Source: Streptomyces sp. RKAG290
GTDB taxonomy: Bacteria; Actinomycetota; Actinomycetes; Streptomycetales; Streptomycetaceae
Assembly: GCF_023701695.1 (NCBI RefSeq)
Contig: NZ_JAJOZC010000001.1
Span: 6,943,894-7,007,893, forward strand
Direction: 5' to 3'
DNA: 64,000 bases
Part shown: in pieces, positions 52,476 through 60,465 of the stretch
Layout: each line of letters starts with the position of its first letter
Position numbering within the stretch: position 1 is the first letter of the stretch
Notes under the pieces: generated by a model
Database searches by the model: none
Seen by the model: only the letters and a program-made list of their open reading frames with translations
What the model was told of the DNA's origin: nothing
Position numbers and translations under genes: made by a program

Positions 52476-53432
52476 ATGCATACCGACCTCGTCGCCGCGC
52501 TGGACATCGGCGGCACCAAGATCGCCGGCGCGTTGGTCGACAGCAACGGCACGCTCCTCGTACGCGCGCAGCGCCCGACGCCCGCCCGCGAGAGTGGCGA
52601 GAAGGTGATGGGCGCGGTCGGTGACGTGCTGGCCGAGCTGACCGCCTCGCCCCTGTGGGGGCGGGCATCGGCCGTCGGTATCGGCAGCGCGGGCCCGGTG
52701 GACGCCACCGCCGGGACGGTCAGCCCCGTCAACGTCCCCGGCTGGCGGGACTTCCCGCTCGTGGCGCGGGTGAGCGAGGCGGCCGGCGGGCTGCCCGTCG
52801 AGCTGGTCGGTGACGGGGTCGCGATGACCGCGGCCGAGCACTGGCTGGGCGCCGCCCGCGGTTACGACAACGCGCTGTGCATGGTCGTGTCGACCGGTGT
52901 CGGCGGCGGACTGGTCCTCGGCGGCATGCTCCGCCCGGGCCCCAGCGGAAACGCGGGCCACATCGGACACATCAGCGTGGACCTGGACGGCGACCCGTGC
53001 CCGTGCGGTTCGCGCGGCTGCGTCGAGCGCATCGCCAGTGGCCCCAACATCGCGCGCAGGGCGCTGGACGGCGGCTGGCGGCCCGGCCCCGACGGTGACG
53101 CCTCGGCCGCGGCGGTGGCGGCCTCGGCACGGGCGGGAGACCCGGTCGCGGTGGCCTCCTTCGAACGGGCCGCGCAGGCGCTGGCCGCGGGTATCGCCGC
53201 GACGGCCACGCTGGTCGAGATCGACATCGCGGTGATCGGCGGGGGAGTGGCCGGGGCCGGCGACGTGCTGTTCGCCCCGCTCCGCAGGGCCCTGCGCCGG
53301 TACGCCACGCTCTCGTTCGTCCAGCAGCTGACGGTCGCGCCCGCGGTCATGGGCAACGACGCGGGGCTGGTCGGCGCGGCCGCCGCGGCGTTCTCGGCGC
53401 GAGTGGGGGCGGACGGGGTGGTCCCGGTCTGA
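52476..53432 (+). CDS. ROK family sugar kinase
   Basis: This 318-residue protein is a ROK-fold kinase. LDIGGTKIAGALVD is the phosphate-binding loop, VGIGSAGPVDATAG and VPGWRDFPL follow, and the zinc motif GDPCPCGSRGCVERIASG is complete. The catalytic Asp lies in the VELVGDGVAMTAAEHW segment in place of the usual NDAN. It phosphorylates a hexose, by context perhaps mannose, in the cytoplasm. It has no N-terminal DNA-binding domain, so it is a kinase and not a ROK repressor. A CGGAG sequence precedes the ATG. Confidence 0.92.
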   Translation: MHTDLVAALDIGGTKIAGALVDSNGTLLVRAQRPTPARESGEKVMGAVGDVLAELTASPLWGRASAVGIGSAGPVDATAGTVSPVNVPGWRDFPLVARVSEAAGGLPVELVGDGVAMTAAEHWLGAARGYDNALCMVVSTGVGGGLVLGGMLRPGPSGNAGHIGHISVDLDGDPCPCGSRGCVERIASGPNIARRALDGGWRPGPDGDASAAAVAASARAGDPVAVASFERAAQALAAGIAATATLVEIDIAVIGGGVAGAGDVLFAPLRRALRRYATLSFVQQLTVAPAVMGNDAGLVGAAAAAFSARVGADGVVPV

Positions 53433-53447
53433 GGCCCTTCCTCCTGA

Positions 53448-53489
53448 GTACGCCGGGCGGACCCGAGACCTCGGGTCCGCCCGGCGTAC
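53448..53489. terminator. Bidirectional stem-loop between kinase and alpha-galactosidase genes
   Basis: A perfect 19-pair stem (GTACGCCGGGCGGACCCGA and its complement) with a four-base loop separates the convergent genes. Confidence 0.8.
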
Positions 53490-53516
53490 GTGTGGAGCAG
53501 GGCGCCGGCCCCGGAC

Positions 53517-55562
53517 TCAGCAGGTGATGCGGAGATCCCCCCAGTCCGCGTGGTCGGAGTCGTCTCCGTCGCCGCCGTCGGTGACCACCAGACGGACTAC
53601 CTGCGCACCGCTCACCTCAGCCGACACCGGCTGCGCGGCCATCGCGGTGGTCAGCACGCCGGTGGACGTCACCTTCTTGCCGTCCGCCCAGATCTCGAAG
53701 GTGACGCTCCCCTTGGCGTCCTTCTCGTCGTCCACGCCGACCCGGGCCGTCACGGTGCTGCACGCACCACCCGTGTAGTACTCGACGGCGCTGTCCGCGT
53801 GCACCCCCAGGCCCTTCGCGTAGACCTCGCCGCCGATGGTGAGCGGCTTCCCGTCGCCCGCCTCGCTCTCGCCGTTGCTGGTGTCCTTCTCGACCGGTCC
53901 GTAGCCGTTGGACGCCGAGAGCTGCGGGAGATCGCTCAGATAGCCGCCACCGGCCGGTGGTGCCACCACCACATGGGCCTGGAACGGCACCGAGTTGCGC
54001 ACCCGCTTGCCGGTGGGCGAGCGGTACTGCGCGGTGAGCGTGAGGTCGTACGTACCGGTGGCCGTGCCCGCAGGGGCCGTCACCCGCCAGCGCGTGGTCA
54101 GCGCCCGCCCGGTGGGCAGCGCCACGGCAGTCGTCGAGGAGCCTGCCCTGACCTGCCAGCCGGACGGTCCGGTCAGCGCGGCCGACACCTTCAGGGCGGG
54201 CGTGCGGCCCAGATCGGTGAGCGTGGTCGTCAGCGCTGCGGTGCGCCCCGCCTCCACCAGGGTGCTGCCTCCCAGGCCGAGTTCCACGGCCGGTGGGGAC
54301 GCCGCCCAGTCGCTGTCGGCGGCGACGCGCAGCAGCACGGTCCCGTGCGCCGGGACGGTCGCCGAGATGGCGCCCGCGGTGTTGTACTCCTTGTGCTCCC
54401 ACAGATCACGCATCGTGTACGCGGCGGCCTTCGGCAGCCCCGCTGCCGCAGCCGTCGTCGAGATCCGCTGCGCGTTCCCCGTCTCGTTGAAGAGCGCCAC
54501 CGTACGGCTGCCGTCCTGCATCTCCTTGGAGACGACCCAGCGCCCCGCGTCGGAGGAGAGGACGGCGCCCTGCTTGCCCAGCGGGTCCTGATCGACCGCG
54601 ATGACCTCGTGGTTGGCCAGGATCTCGTACGTCTGCGGAGTCGCCTTGCGGAGGTCGGAGCCGATGAGCAACGGCGCGGCCATCACCGACCACATGGAGA
54701 AGTGGGTGCGGTACTCGGTGTCCGTCATCCCGCCGTTCCCGACCTCCAGCATGTCGGGGTCGTTCCAGTGGCCCGGTCCTGCGGCTGCGGAGAGCGGCAG
54801 ATTCTGCTTCATGATCGACAGCATGCTGCTCCAGCTGTCGTTGATGTCGCCCGTGGTGCGCCAGAGGTTGCCGATTCCCGCGGCCCATTCCCAGGGCTTG
54901 TTCTGCCCCCATTCGCAGATGCTGTAGACGATGGGACGGCCGGTGGCCGCCAACGCGTCGCGCATCGTCGTGTAGCGCTCTTTCGCGTCCACGCCCTCGT
55001 TGTTGCAGTTGTCGTACTTGAGGTAGTCGACGCCCCAGTCGGCGAACTGCTGCGCGTCGCTGTACTCGTGGCCGAGCCCGCCGGGCAGTCCGACGCTGTC
55101 GCAGGTCTTGGTGCCCGCGCTGGTGTATATCCCGAGCTTCAGGCCCTTGGAGTGGACGTAGTCCGCGACGGCCTTGATGCCGTTGGGGAAACGCACCGGG
55201 TCGGCCTCCAGCTTGCCGTCCGCGTTGCGCTGCGGCTTGGCCCAGCAGTCGTCCAGGTTGACGTACCGGTAGCCGGCGTCCTTGAGGCCCTTCTCGACGA
55301 AGATGTCCGCGATGCCCTTGACCATCGACTCGTTGAACTCGGCCCGGCAGTGGGTCGAGTTCCAGTTGTTGAACCCCATGGGGGGAGTGAGGGCGAGGCC
55401 GTTGTCGGCCTGCGCCCTGGCCGCGGAGGCCGGTGCGGGGGCCGGGGAATCGGCGGCGGCGGCGGGGACGGAGACGCCCGCCGCGCACAGGAGGCCTGCG
55501 GTCAGCGCTCCGATGACTCTCCGGCGGCCTGTGCGGGTTGAACGGGTTGGAAGATGACGCAT
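53517..55562 (-). CDS. Secreted GH27 alpha-galactosidase with NPCBM-type domain
   Basis: This 681-residue protein starts with a signal peptide (RRRVIGALTAGLLCAAGVSVP). The GH27 catalytic domain (about residues 55-330) has LALTPPMGFNNWNSTHC, YVNLDDCWAKPQ, DWGVDYLKYDNCNNEG with the nucleophile Asp, CEWGQNKPWEW and GPGHWNDPDMLEVGNGG. A beta-sandwich domain follows (to about 410), then an NEW3/Ig-like alpha-galactosidase-associated domain, and a C-terminal NPCBM carbohydrate-binding domain (about 530-681) with LGVHADSAVEYYTGG. GGAGGA lies nine bases before the ATG at 55562. It would remove alpha-galactose from galactomannan or raffinose-type sugars. Confidence 0.93.
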   Translation of the reverse strand: MRHLPTRSTRTGRRRVIGALTAGLLCAAGVSVPAAAADSPAPAPASAARAQADNGLALTPPMGFNNWNSTHCRAEFNESMVKGIADIFVEKGLKDAGYRYVNLDDCWAKPQRNADGKLEADPVRFPNGIKAVADYVHSKGLKLGIYTSAGTKTCDSVGLPGGLGHEYSDAQQFADWGVDYLKYDNCNNEGVDAKERYTTMRDALAATGRPIVYSICEWGQNKPWEWAAGIGNLWRTTGDINDSWSSMLSIMKQNLPLSAAAGPGHWNDPDMLEVGNGGMTDTEYRTHFSMWSVMAAPLLIGSDLRKATPQTYEILANHEVIAVDQDPLGKQGAVLSSDAGRWVVSKEMQDGSRTVALFNETGNAQRISTTAAAAGLPKAAAYTMRDLWEHKEYNTAGAISATVPAHGTVLLRVAADSDWAASPPAVELGLGGSTLVEAGRTAALTTTLTDLGRTPALKVSAALTGPSGWQVRAGSSTTAVALPTGRALTTRWRVTAPAGTATGTYDLTLTAQYRSPTGKRVRNSVPFQAHVVVAPPAGGGYLSDLPQLSASNGYGPVEKDTSNGESEAGDGKPLTIGGEVYAKGLGVHADSAVEYYTGGACSTVTARVGVDDEKDAKGSVTFEIWADGKKVTSTGVLTTAMAAQPVSAEVSGAQVVRLVVTDGGDGDDSDHADWGDLRITC

Positions 55563-55815
55563 CGTCACGTTCCTCCAGACTCGTGCCGAATCAATTGACG
55601 GCATGTACACGCTAGGACGAGCGATTACGTTAGAGCCTGTTGAAGTCTGTTGGAAGGGGTGCTGCCTGATGTGCGGTTATCTCGTCAAATCCCTTGACGT
55701 GGGCCTTGTTTGAGGGTGAGCTCCACGCGGGCGTTCGGTTGTGTGCGGTTGCCCACGGGCAGGAGGCTGTGGAGCGGCCCTCGCCTGACGGGTGAGCGGT
55801 ACCGCGCCGCGCCGC

Positions 55816-55832
55816 AGGACATCGGATGTCCT
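55816..55832. promoter_or_regulatory. AGGACATC-G-GATGTCCT palindrome
   Basis: A perfect 8+1+8 palindrome lies in a stretch with no intact gene. It has the form of an operator for a dimeric regulator, about 250 bases upstream of the alpha-galactosidase start. No regulator is assigned. Confidence 0.4.
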
Positions 55833-55879
55833 GACGCGAACTGGGGGCTGTGGCAGGGCAGTCGGTGCAGCGCGGCGAC

Positions 55880-56039
55880 GCTTCGACGCCGTCGCCACGG
55901 GCCCGTCAGAGAATCCGTGCGGGCGACCGGCCCGAGAATACTTCCAGCCCTCTTCGCTGTACGGCTTGCTCGTCGCCTCTGCCTCGGCCTCGACGGCGGC
56001 ACGGAACAGCTGGATCAGTTCATCGCTCGGATTCGCCAC
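55880..56039 (-). pseudogene. Possible truncated gene remnant
   Basis: About 40 codons from a GTG at 56039 look like a genuine N-terminus: ELIQLFRAAVEAEAEATSKP then YSEEGWKYSRAG. After about 55880 the translation becomes low-complexity and shadow-like up to a stop at 55677. It lacks a ribosome site. I do not recognise the family. It may be a broken gene or chance. Confidence 0.3.
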
Positions 56040-56078
56040 GGCCGGATCTATACGGCTGCACTGGCAATCACTCGCAGG

Positions 56079-56255
56079 TCACGCCGCCTCAACCCCGTCG
56101 CCCCGCACCACAGCCGCCCACTCGGCCAGCAGCCGCTCGTACTCCCGGCGCCCCTCCGGCGACAGCCGGCCGCCCCGCTGCCACAGCGCGCGGATGTCCG
56201 CGTTCACCGCGGCGAGCGAGCGCGCCGGTGAGGCAGGTGAAGGGGGAGTGGACAT
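56079..56255 (-). CDS. Small hypothetical protein, 58 aa (paralogue of 35316-35495)
   Basis: The product opens MSTPPSPASPARSLAAVNAD and continues IRALWQRGGRLSPEGRREYE then RLLAEWAAVVRG. It aligns closely with the small protein at 35316-35495, sharing VN-x-DIR-x-LWQR and EY-x-RLL-x-EWAA-xx-RG. Two conserved copies in one window make both credible as genes despite their size. No clear ribosome site is seen. Function unknown; predicted helical and cytoplasmic. Confidence 0.6.
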   Translation of the reverse strand: MSTPPSPASPARSLAAVNADIRALWQRGGRLSPEGRREYERLLAEWAAVVRGDGVEAA

Positions 56256-56443
56256 GCGAACAGCCTACGACGCCGGACAGGCAATGGCCCCGGCGGCGTC
56301 GCGACGGGCCGTGCAGGGGCACCCGGCCCACCGGAGGCCGGTGGGCCGGCACGGCCGGGCCGGACGGGCGGACATGCCTCCGATCGAGTCACACAGGCGC
56401 ACTGACCGAGGTGGTTGTCAGTGGTCGGTGTCATCCTGCGGGT

Positions 56444-56710
56444 ATGGACGAGATCATGCGGCGACGGGTGTACGGCGCCGATCACGACGACCCCGACCCG
56501 GGGCCCCGGCCGGGGCGTGTCTACCGGGAGCTGGTGGGCGGTCCGCTCGACGGGCTGCTGCTGGACGTGACCGGCTGGACGGAGGTGGCCCTGGCGGACG
56601 GCACCGCCCTGATCACCGAGATCGGCTCCTACGGGGCCGGCGGCAGGGCCGAGTACGGGCCGCGGGCCGACAACCCGTACAAGTGGGACTGGCGCGGCGA
56701 CACGCCCTGA
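56444..56710 (+). CDS. Hypothetical protein, 88 aa
   Basis: The product has an acidic N-terminus (RVYGADHDDPDPGPRPG) and then a well-formed segment VYRELVGGPLDGLLLDVTGW and EVALADGTALITEIGSYGAGG. It ends NPYKWDWRGDTP. GGPLDG segments of this type occur in small Streptomyces and phage proteins of unknown role. The start at 56444 is chosen as the first ATG of the well-composed region; a second lies at 56456. It has no signal peptide. Confidence 0.55.
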   Translation: MDEIMRRRVYGADHDDPDPGPRPGRVYRELVGGPLDGLLLDVTGWTEVALADGTALITEIGSYGAGGRAEYGPRADNPYKWDWRGDTP

Positions 56711-57020
56711 GCGTCCTGTGGGGTCGGGGGACGCGTCCGCCGACGTTGCACGGCACCGGACCCGGCTCCCTGATCCGGTGCCCTCCGGCGATCTGGCCTG
56801 CTCCGGCCTGATCCGAGCGAAAGGTCAGAGCGTCTCCGGATGGCTCGCAGCGAGAAGAAGGCCCGCCGCCTCGTAGCCGATGGCACCACCTTCCTCTGGG
56901 CGGCGGGCCACCGGCACCGCACGGAGGGCGGCAGGCCGGACGGGCTGACCGGCTCGGCAACCACTCACGACCGGCCGGGCGGGCTGACGGCAGCGGCTCA
57001 CGGGTGTGTCCCGTGCGCCC
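56711..57020. other. Intergenic region with possible degraded frame
   Basis: No intact gene is supported. A plus-strand frame from 56840 starts with a protein-like stretch (ARSEKKARRLVADGTTFLWA and GHRHRTEGG) that resembles the opening of some small Streptomyces proteins, but it continues into low-complexity sequence antisense to the gene at 57021-57197. It may be a gene remnant. Confidence 0.4.
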
Positions 57021-57197
57021 TCAGTGGCCGCGGTCCGAGGACTGCTGCGGCACGACGACCAGGAACGCGTCCTGTTCCAGATCCATCACGACCTCCGCCG
57101 CGACGCCCTCGCCGCGGCGGGCCGCCGCGAACTCCTCCGCCGGCCAGCTGCCCCGCGGGCCCCCTGCGGGGAATTGTTCAAGCACGGTGCGAAGCAC
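57021..57197 (-). CDS. Small hypothetical protein, 58 aa
   Basis: The minus strand encodes VLRTVLEQFPAGGPRGSWPA, then EEFAAARRGEGVAAEVVMDL and a final EQDAFLVVVPQQ strand. This is a well-composed alpha/beta sequence, unlike the Arg/Pro-rich shadows on the opposite strand. The GTG at 57197 follows an AGGGGG at six bases; a second GTG lies at 57185. It is too short for most gene finders. No family is recognised. It is divergent from the kinase-Nudix gene. Confidence 0.6.
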   Translation of the reverse strand: MLRTVLEQFPAGGPRGSWPAEEFAAARRGEGVAAEVVMDLEQDAFLVVVPQQSSDRGH

Positions 57198-57403
57198 GGT
57201 CCACCCCCTGTCGTTCCTCCTGCTGTCCGCTCCAACGACGTCCGGCCGTCCTCGTTACGGCTCCGGGGGCGGCCGTCCCGGTAGCTCAGGACGCCCGTCG
57301 GCGGCCGTCCGCTGTCGCGTTCGTGCAACGGCATCGCCTCAGACGTGTTTTCGCGGCAGGGTGATGCGGGCAAGCCACAGGGGGCTACGGAAGAGGGGGA
57401 ACC

Positions 57404-58441
57404 GTGATCGTCTGGATCAACGGTGCGTTCAGCGCGGGCAAGACCAGCGCCGCGCGCGAACTGATCGATCTGATCCCGAACAGCACCTTCTACGACCCGG
57501 AACTGACCGGCGCGGGGCTGCGGTGTCTGCTGCCCCAGAAGAAGCTCGCCGAGGTGACCGACTTCCAGGACCTGCCGATCTGGCGGCGTCTGGTGGTGGA
57601 CACCGCGGCGGCCCTGCTCGCCGAGGTCGGTGGGGTACTGGTGGTGCCGATGACACTGCTGCGACAGGAGTATCGCGACGAGATCTTCGGAGGGCTCGCT
57701 TCCAGACGCATTCCGGTGCGCCATGTGCTGCTCTCACCTGAGGAAACGATCCTGCGGCAACGAATAGCCGCCCGAGTGGAATTCGCCGACGATCCGGAAC
57801 ACAGCGAACGGGTCCGGCAGTGGGCGTACCAGCACATCGAGCCCTACCGGTCGGCGCTCGACTGGATCACCGGGGACGCCCACACCATCGACAACGGCGC
57901 GCTCACCCCGCAGGAGACCGCCGCGACCATCGCCGAGGCCCTGCGCACCGGGGCCGCTCCGGCCTGCGAGATCGTGCAGACCCCCGATCCGACCGCGGAG
58001 ACCGTCGCCGCCGGGGTGCTGCTCTTCGACGAGCACGGCCGGGTCCTGCTCGTGGACCCCACCTACAAACCCGGCTGGGAGTTCCCCGGAGGCGTGGTGG
58101 AAAGGGGCGAGGCCCCGGCGCAGGCCGGGATCAGGGAGGTCGCCGAGGAGATAGGGATACATCTCGCAAACGTGCCGAAGCTGCTCGTCATCGACTGGGA
58201 GGCGCCCGAGCCGCCCGGCTACGGCGGACTGCGGCTGCTCTTCGACGGCGGTCTGCTGCCGGGCCGGGACGCCGAACGGCTGCTGCTCCCGGGTTCCGAG
58301 CTGCGTGGCTGGCGGTTCGTCACCGAAGCGGAGGCGGCCACCATGCTGCCGCCCACCCGGTACGAACGGCTGCGCTGGGCGCTGCGCGCCCGCGAGCAGT
58401 CAGCCGTGCTCAATCTGGAGGCCGGGGTACCGGTGGGCTGA
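57404..58441 (+). CDS. P-loop kinase-Nudix hydrolase fusion protein
   Basis: This 345-residue protein joins two domains. Residues 1 to about 185 form a P-loop kinase or zeta-toxin/AAA_33-like NTPase: VWINGAFSAGKTSAARELI is Walker A, VVPMTLLRQEYRDEI the core, and ILRQRIAARVEF a lid-like segment. Residues from about 200 form a Nudix hydrolase: FPGGVVERGEAPAQAGIREV is followed by AEEIGI, completing the Nudix box. The protein may sense or recycle a nucleotide or nucleoside, but neither substrate is readable. The GTG follows GGAAGAGGGGGAA. It stands alone. Confidence 0.85.
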   Translation: MIVWINGAFSAGKTSAARELIDLIPNSTFYDPELTGAGLRCLLPQKKLAEVTDFQDLPIWRRLVVDTAAALLAEVGGVLVVPMTLLRQEYRDEIFGGLASRRIPVRHVLLSPEETILRQRIAARVEFADDPEHSERVRQWAYQHIEPYRSALDWITGDAHTIDNGALTPQETAATIAEALRTGAAPACEIVQTPDPTAETVAAGVLLFDEHGRVLLVDPTYKPGWEFPGGVVERGEAPAQAGIREVAEEIGIHLANVPKLLVIDWEAPEPPGYGGLRLLFDGGLLPGRDAERLLLPGSELRGWRFVTEAEAATMLPPTRYERLRWALRAREQSAVLNLEAGVPVG

Positions 58442-58449
58442 GGAGCGCG

Positions 58450-58740
58450 GTCCCGCGGCTCGTCGCCGGTCACGGGGTCCCTCTGACCGGAGCGGACCGC
58501 GGCCGGTGCCGGCGCCGCCAGCCGCTGGGACGAGGCCGCGGCCTGCTCACGGTCGATGTTGGAGATGCCCGGCATCACCGGCTCCACCCCCGGCCACACA
58601 GTCTCCGGTGAACAGCACCCCGTGCGCGGGGAGATGGAGACAGGGGAACCCGGGGTGGGGCCGGGGGAGCGGACCACCCGCGCGCGCCCCGCCGTCGAAT
58701 GCGACGTTCGAGCCGTCGGACAGTTCCCGGTCGACCCGGG
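58450..58740 (-). pseudogene. Decayed metallo-beta-lactamase-fold gene
   Basis: On the minus strand, fragments of an MBL-fold protein are scattered over two frames. Frame one gives VDRELSDGSNVAFDGGAR and LHLPAHGVLFTGD; frame two gives VVRSPGPTPGSP, then VEPVMPGISNIDREQAAASS and RDPVTGDE. Put in order, they rebuild the C-terminal half of a typical MBL protein (PGHTPGS, HGVLFTGD, GDPLTG) with at least three frame changes. The N-terminal half with the HxHxDH site is missing and is replaced by a 9-bp tandem repeat. It is a genuine pseudogene, not a single sequence error. Confidence 0.75.
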
Positions 58741-58785
58741 TCGGCGGGGTCGGCGGGGTCGGCGGGGTCGGCGGGGCCGGCGGGG
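58741..58785. repeat. 9-bp tandem repeat, TCGGCGGGG, five units
   Basis: Four exact copies of TCGGCGGGG are followed by a fifth with one change (CCGGCGGGG). The array lies exactly where the MBL pseudogene loses its N-terminal half, so it may mark the decay point. Confidence 0.9.
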
Positions 58786-58834
58786 CCAGCGGCACGGTCG
58801 GCGCGTGCATCCACGCACGGATCTACGCACGGAT

Positions 58835-58867
58835 CTACGCGCCGGGCGAGCTTCGCCCGGCGCGTAG
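58835..58867. terminator. Strong stem-loop before the M20 gene end
   Basis: CTACGCGCCGGGCGA (58835-58849) pairs perfectly with 58853-58867 around a three-base loop, 52 bases past the minus-strand peptidase stop. It is preceded by two direct copies of ACGCACGGATCT. Confidence 0.7.
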
Positions 58868-58918
58868 CCGGGGCAGCAAGGGCTTCGCCCCGTCCCTCAG
58901 GACGCCGGCCTCGCTCGG

Positions 58919-60283
58919 TCAGGCGTTCTTGGACGCGGCGTAGTTCTGCAGGAACAGCGCCTCGGTCACCGAGAGCCGCTCCAGCTCCTCGGGGGACACG
59001 CTCTCGTTCACCGCGTGGATCTGCGCCTCGGGCTCGCTCAGTCCGATCAGCAGGATCTCCGCCTCCGGGTACAGCCCGGCAAGGGTGTTGCAGAGCGGGA
59101 TCGAGCCGCCCATCCCGGAGGTCTGCATCTCCTGACCCGGGTACGCGGCCCGCATGGCGTCCGCCATCGCGGTGTACGCCGGACTGGTGATGTCGGCGCG
59201 GAACGGCTGCCCCTGACCGACCTGCTCGACCGAGACCCGCGCCCCCCACGGCGCGCGCGTCTTCAGGTGCGCGGTGAGCAGCTTCGTCACCGCGTCGGCG
59301 TCGCCGCCCGGCGGCACCCGCAGGCTGATCTGCGCCCGCGCGCTCGCCTGCACCGACGGCGTCGCGCCGACCACCGGCGGGCAGTCGATGCCGATCACCG
59401 TGACGGCGGGCCGCGCCCAGATCCGGTCCGCGACGGTACCCGTGCCGATCAGCTCGACCCCGTCCAGGACCTTGGCGTCCTTGCGGAACTCCGCCTCCGG
59501 GTACTGCAGACCGTCCCACGTCCCCTGCGTGGTGAGGCCGTCGACGGTCGTCGTCCCGTCCTCGGCGCGCAGCGACGCGAGCAGCTGGATCATCGCGGCC
59601 AGCGCGTCGGGCGCGGCGCCGCCGAACTGCCCCGAGTGCAGGTTCCCTTCGAGGGTGTCCAGCCGCACCCGCAGCATCGTCATCCCGCGCAGCGACGAGG
59701 TGACCGTGGGCAGACCCACCCGGAAGTTGCCGGTGTCGCCGATCACGACGGTGTCGGCCGCCAGCAACTCCGGGTGCGCCTGCGCGTACTGCTCGAGACC
59801 GCCGGTGCCCTGCTCCTCCGAGCCCTCGACGATCACCTTCACGGAGACCGGGACCCCGCCGTTCGCCCTGAGGGCGCGCAGCGCGAGCAGATGCATGATG
59901 AAGCCGCCCTTGCAGTCGGCCGAGCCCCGGCCGAACCAGCGCCCGTCACGCTCCGTCAGCTCGAACGGCGGGGAGAGCCAGGCGGACTCGTCGAGCGGCG
60001 GCTGCACGTCGTAGTGCGCGTAGAGCAGCACGGTGGGTGCACCGGCCGGGCCGGGCAGGAAGCCGTAGACGGACCGGCTGCCGTCCGGGGTGTCGAGCAG
60101 GGCGACATCCTGGAAGTCCTCGGCGCGCAGCGCCCCGGCGACCCACTCGGCGGCTGCGTCGCACTCGCTCGTGGGGAACACCGCGGGATCCGCCACCGAC
60201 TGGAAGGCCACCAGCTCCGCGAGCTCCGCCTTGGCGCGGGGCATCAGTGAGGCGACGGACTCGGAAATCGGACGGGCGGTCAT
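58919..60283 (-). CDS. M20-family dipeptidase
   Basis: This 454-residue cytoplasmic metallopeptidase has the full M20 zinc site: LLYAHYDVQPPLD (His and catalytic Asp), WFGRGSADCKGGFIM (bridging Asp), VIVEGSEEQGTGG (catalytic Glu and metal Glu), and late motifs TSGMGGSIPLCNTLAGLYP and AQIHAVNESV with the final His. The lid domain lies at about residues 190-310. It should cleave dipeptides or N-acyl amino acids. AGGAG eight bases before the ATG at 60283 fixes the start. It is divergent from the FAD reductase gene. Confidence 0.93.
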   Translation of the reverse strand: MTARPISESVASLMPRAKAELAELVAFQSVADPAVFPTSECDAAAEWVAGALRAEDFQDVALLDTPDGSRSVYGFLPGPAGAPTVLLYAHYDVQPPLDESAWLSPPFELTERDGRWFGRGSADCKGGFIMHLLALRALRANGGVPVSVKVIVEGSEEQGTGGLEQYAQAHPELLAADTVVIGDTGNFRVGLPTVTSSLRGMTMLRVRLDTLEGNLHSGQFGGAAPDALAAMIQLLASLRAEDGTTTVDGLTTQGTWDGLQYPEAEFRKDAKVLDGVELIGTGTVADRIWARPAVTVIGIDCPPVVGATPSVQASARAQISLRVPPGGDADAVTKLLTAHLKTRAPWGARVSVEQVGQGQPFRADITSPAYTAMADAMRAAYPGQEMQTSGMGGSIPLCNTLAGLYPEAEILLIGLSEPEAQIHAVNESVSPEELERLSVTEALFLQNYAASKNA

Positions 60284-60313
60284 GGGCACGCTCCTAGCAG
60301 GTGCGACGTTATG

Positions 60314-60331
60314 TGTACGAAACCGCGTACA
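60314..60331. promoter_or_regulatory. TGTACG-N6-CGTACA inverted repeat in a divergent promoter
   Basis: TGTACG (60314-60319) and CGTACA (60326-60331) lie between the divergent peptidase and FAD reductase genes, 31 bases from the peptidase start. The half-site resembles TTGTACGA seen before the ene-reductase gene at 4911. Confidence 0.4.
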
Positions 60332-60465
60332 TGCCGCCGCGAATGCGGCGTTGCGGGTACGGCGGAGGCTCGGCCGATCCTCCCACAGGAGGTATCGGCC
60401 GGAACGCGCCGTAGGATGCCGTGAGCAGCTTGGGCCACTGGTCGGATCGGGAGCAGAAGCACATC

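Larger units (their letters stand above)
55563..56078. other. Gene-poor region with a possible gene remnant and a 17-bp palindrome
   Basis: The first 80 bases hold the alpha-galactosidase promoter. Beyond it no convincing gene is found. A minus-strand frame from 56039 to 55677 begins with a protein-like stretch (VANPSDELIQLFRAAVEA and TSKPYSEEGWKYSRA) but soon degenerates to Pro/Arg-rich sequence, which looks like a truncated gene. The palindrome AGGACATC-G-GATGTCCT lies at 55816-55832. Confidence 0.5.

Noticed and set aside
58575-59519. Minus-strand frame of 314 codons over the peptidase and the repeat array
   Set aside because: Shadow of the M20 gene joined to repeat-derived Ala-Asp-Pro units; not a protein.
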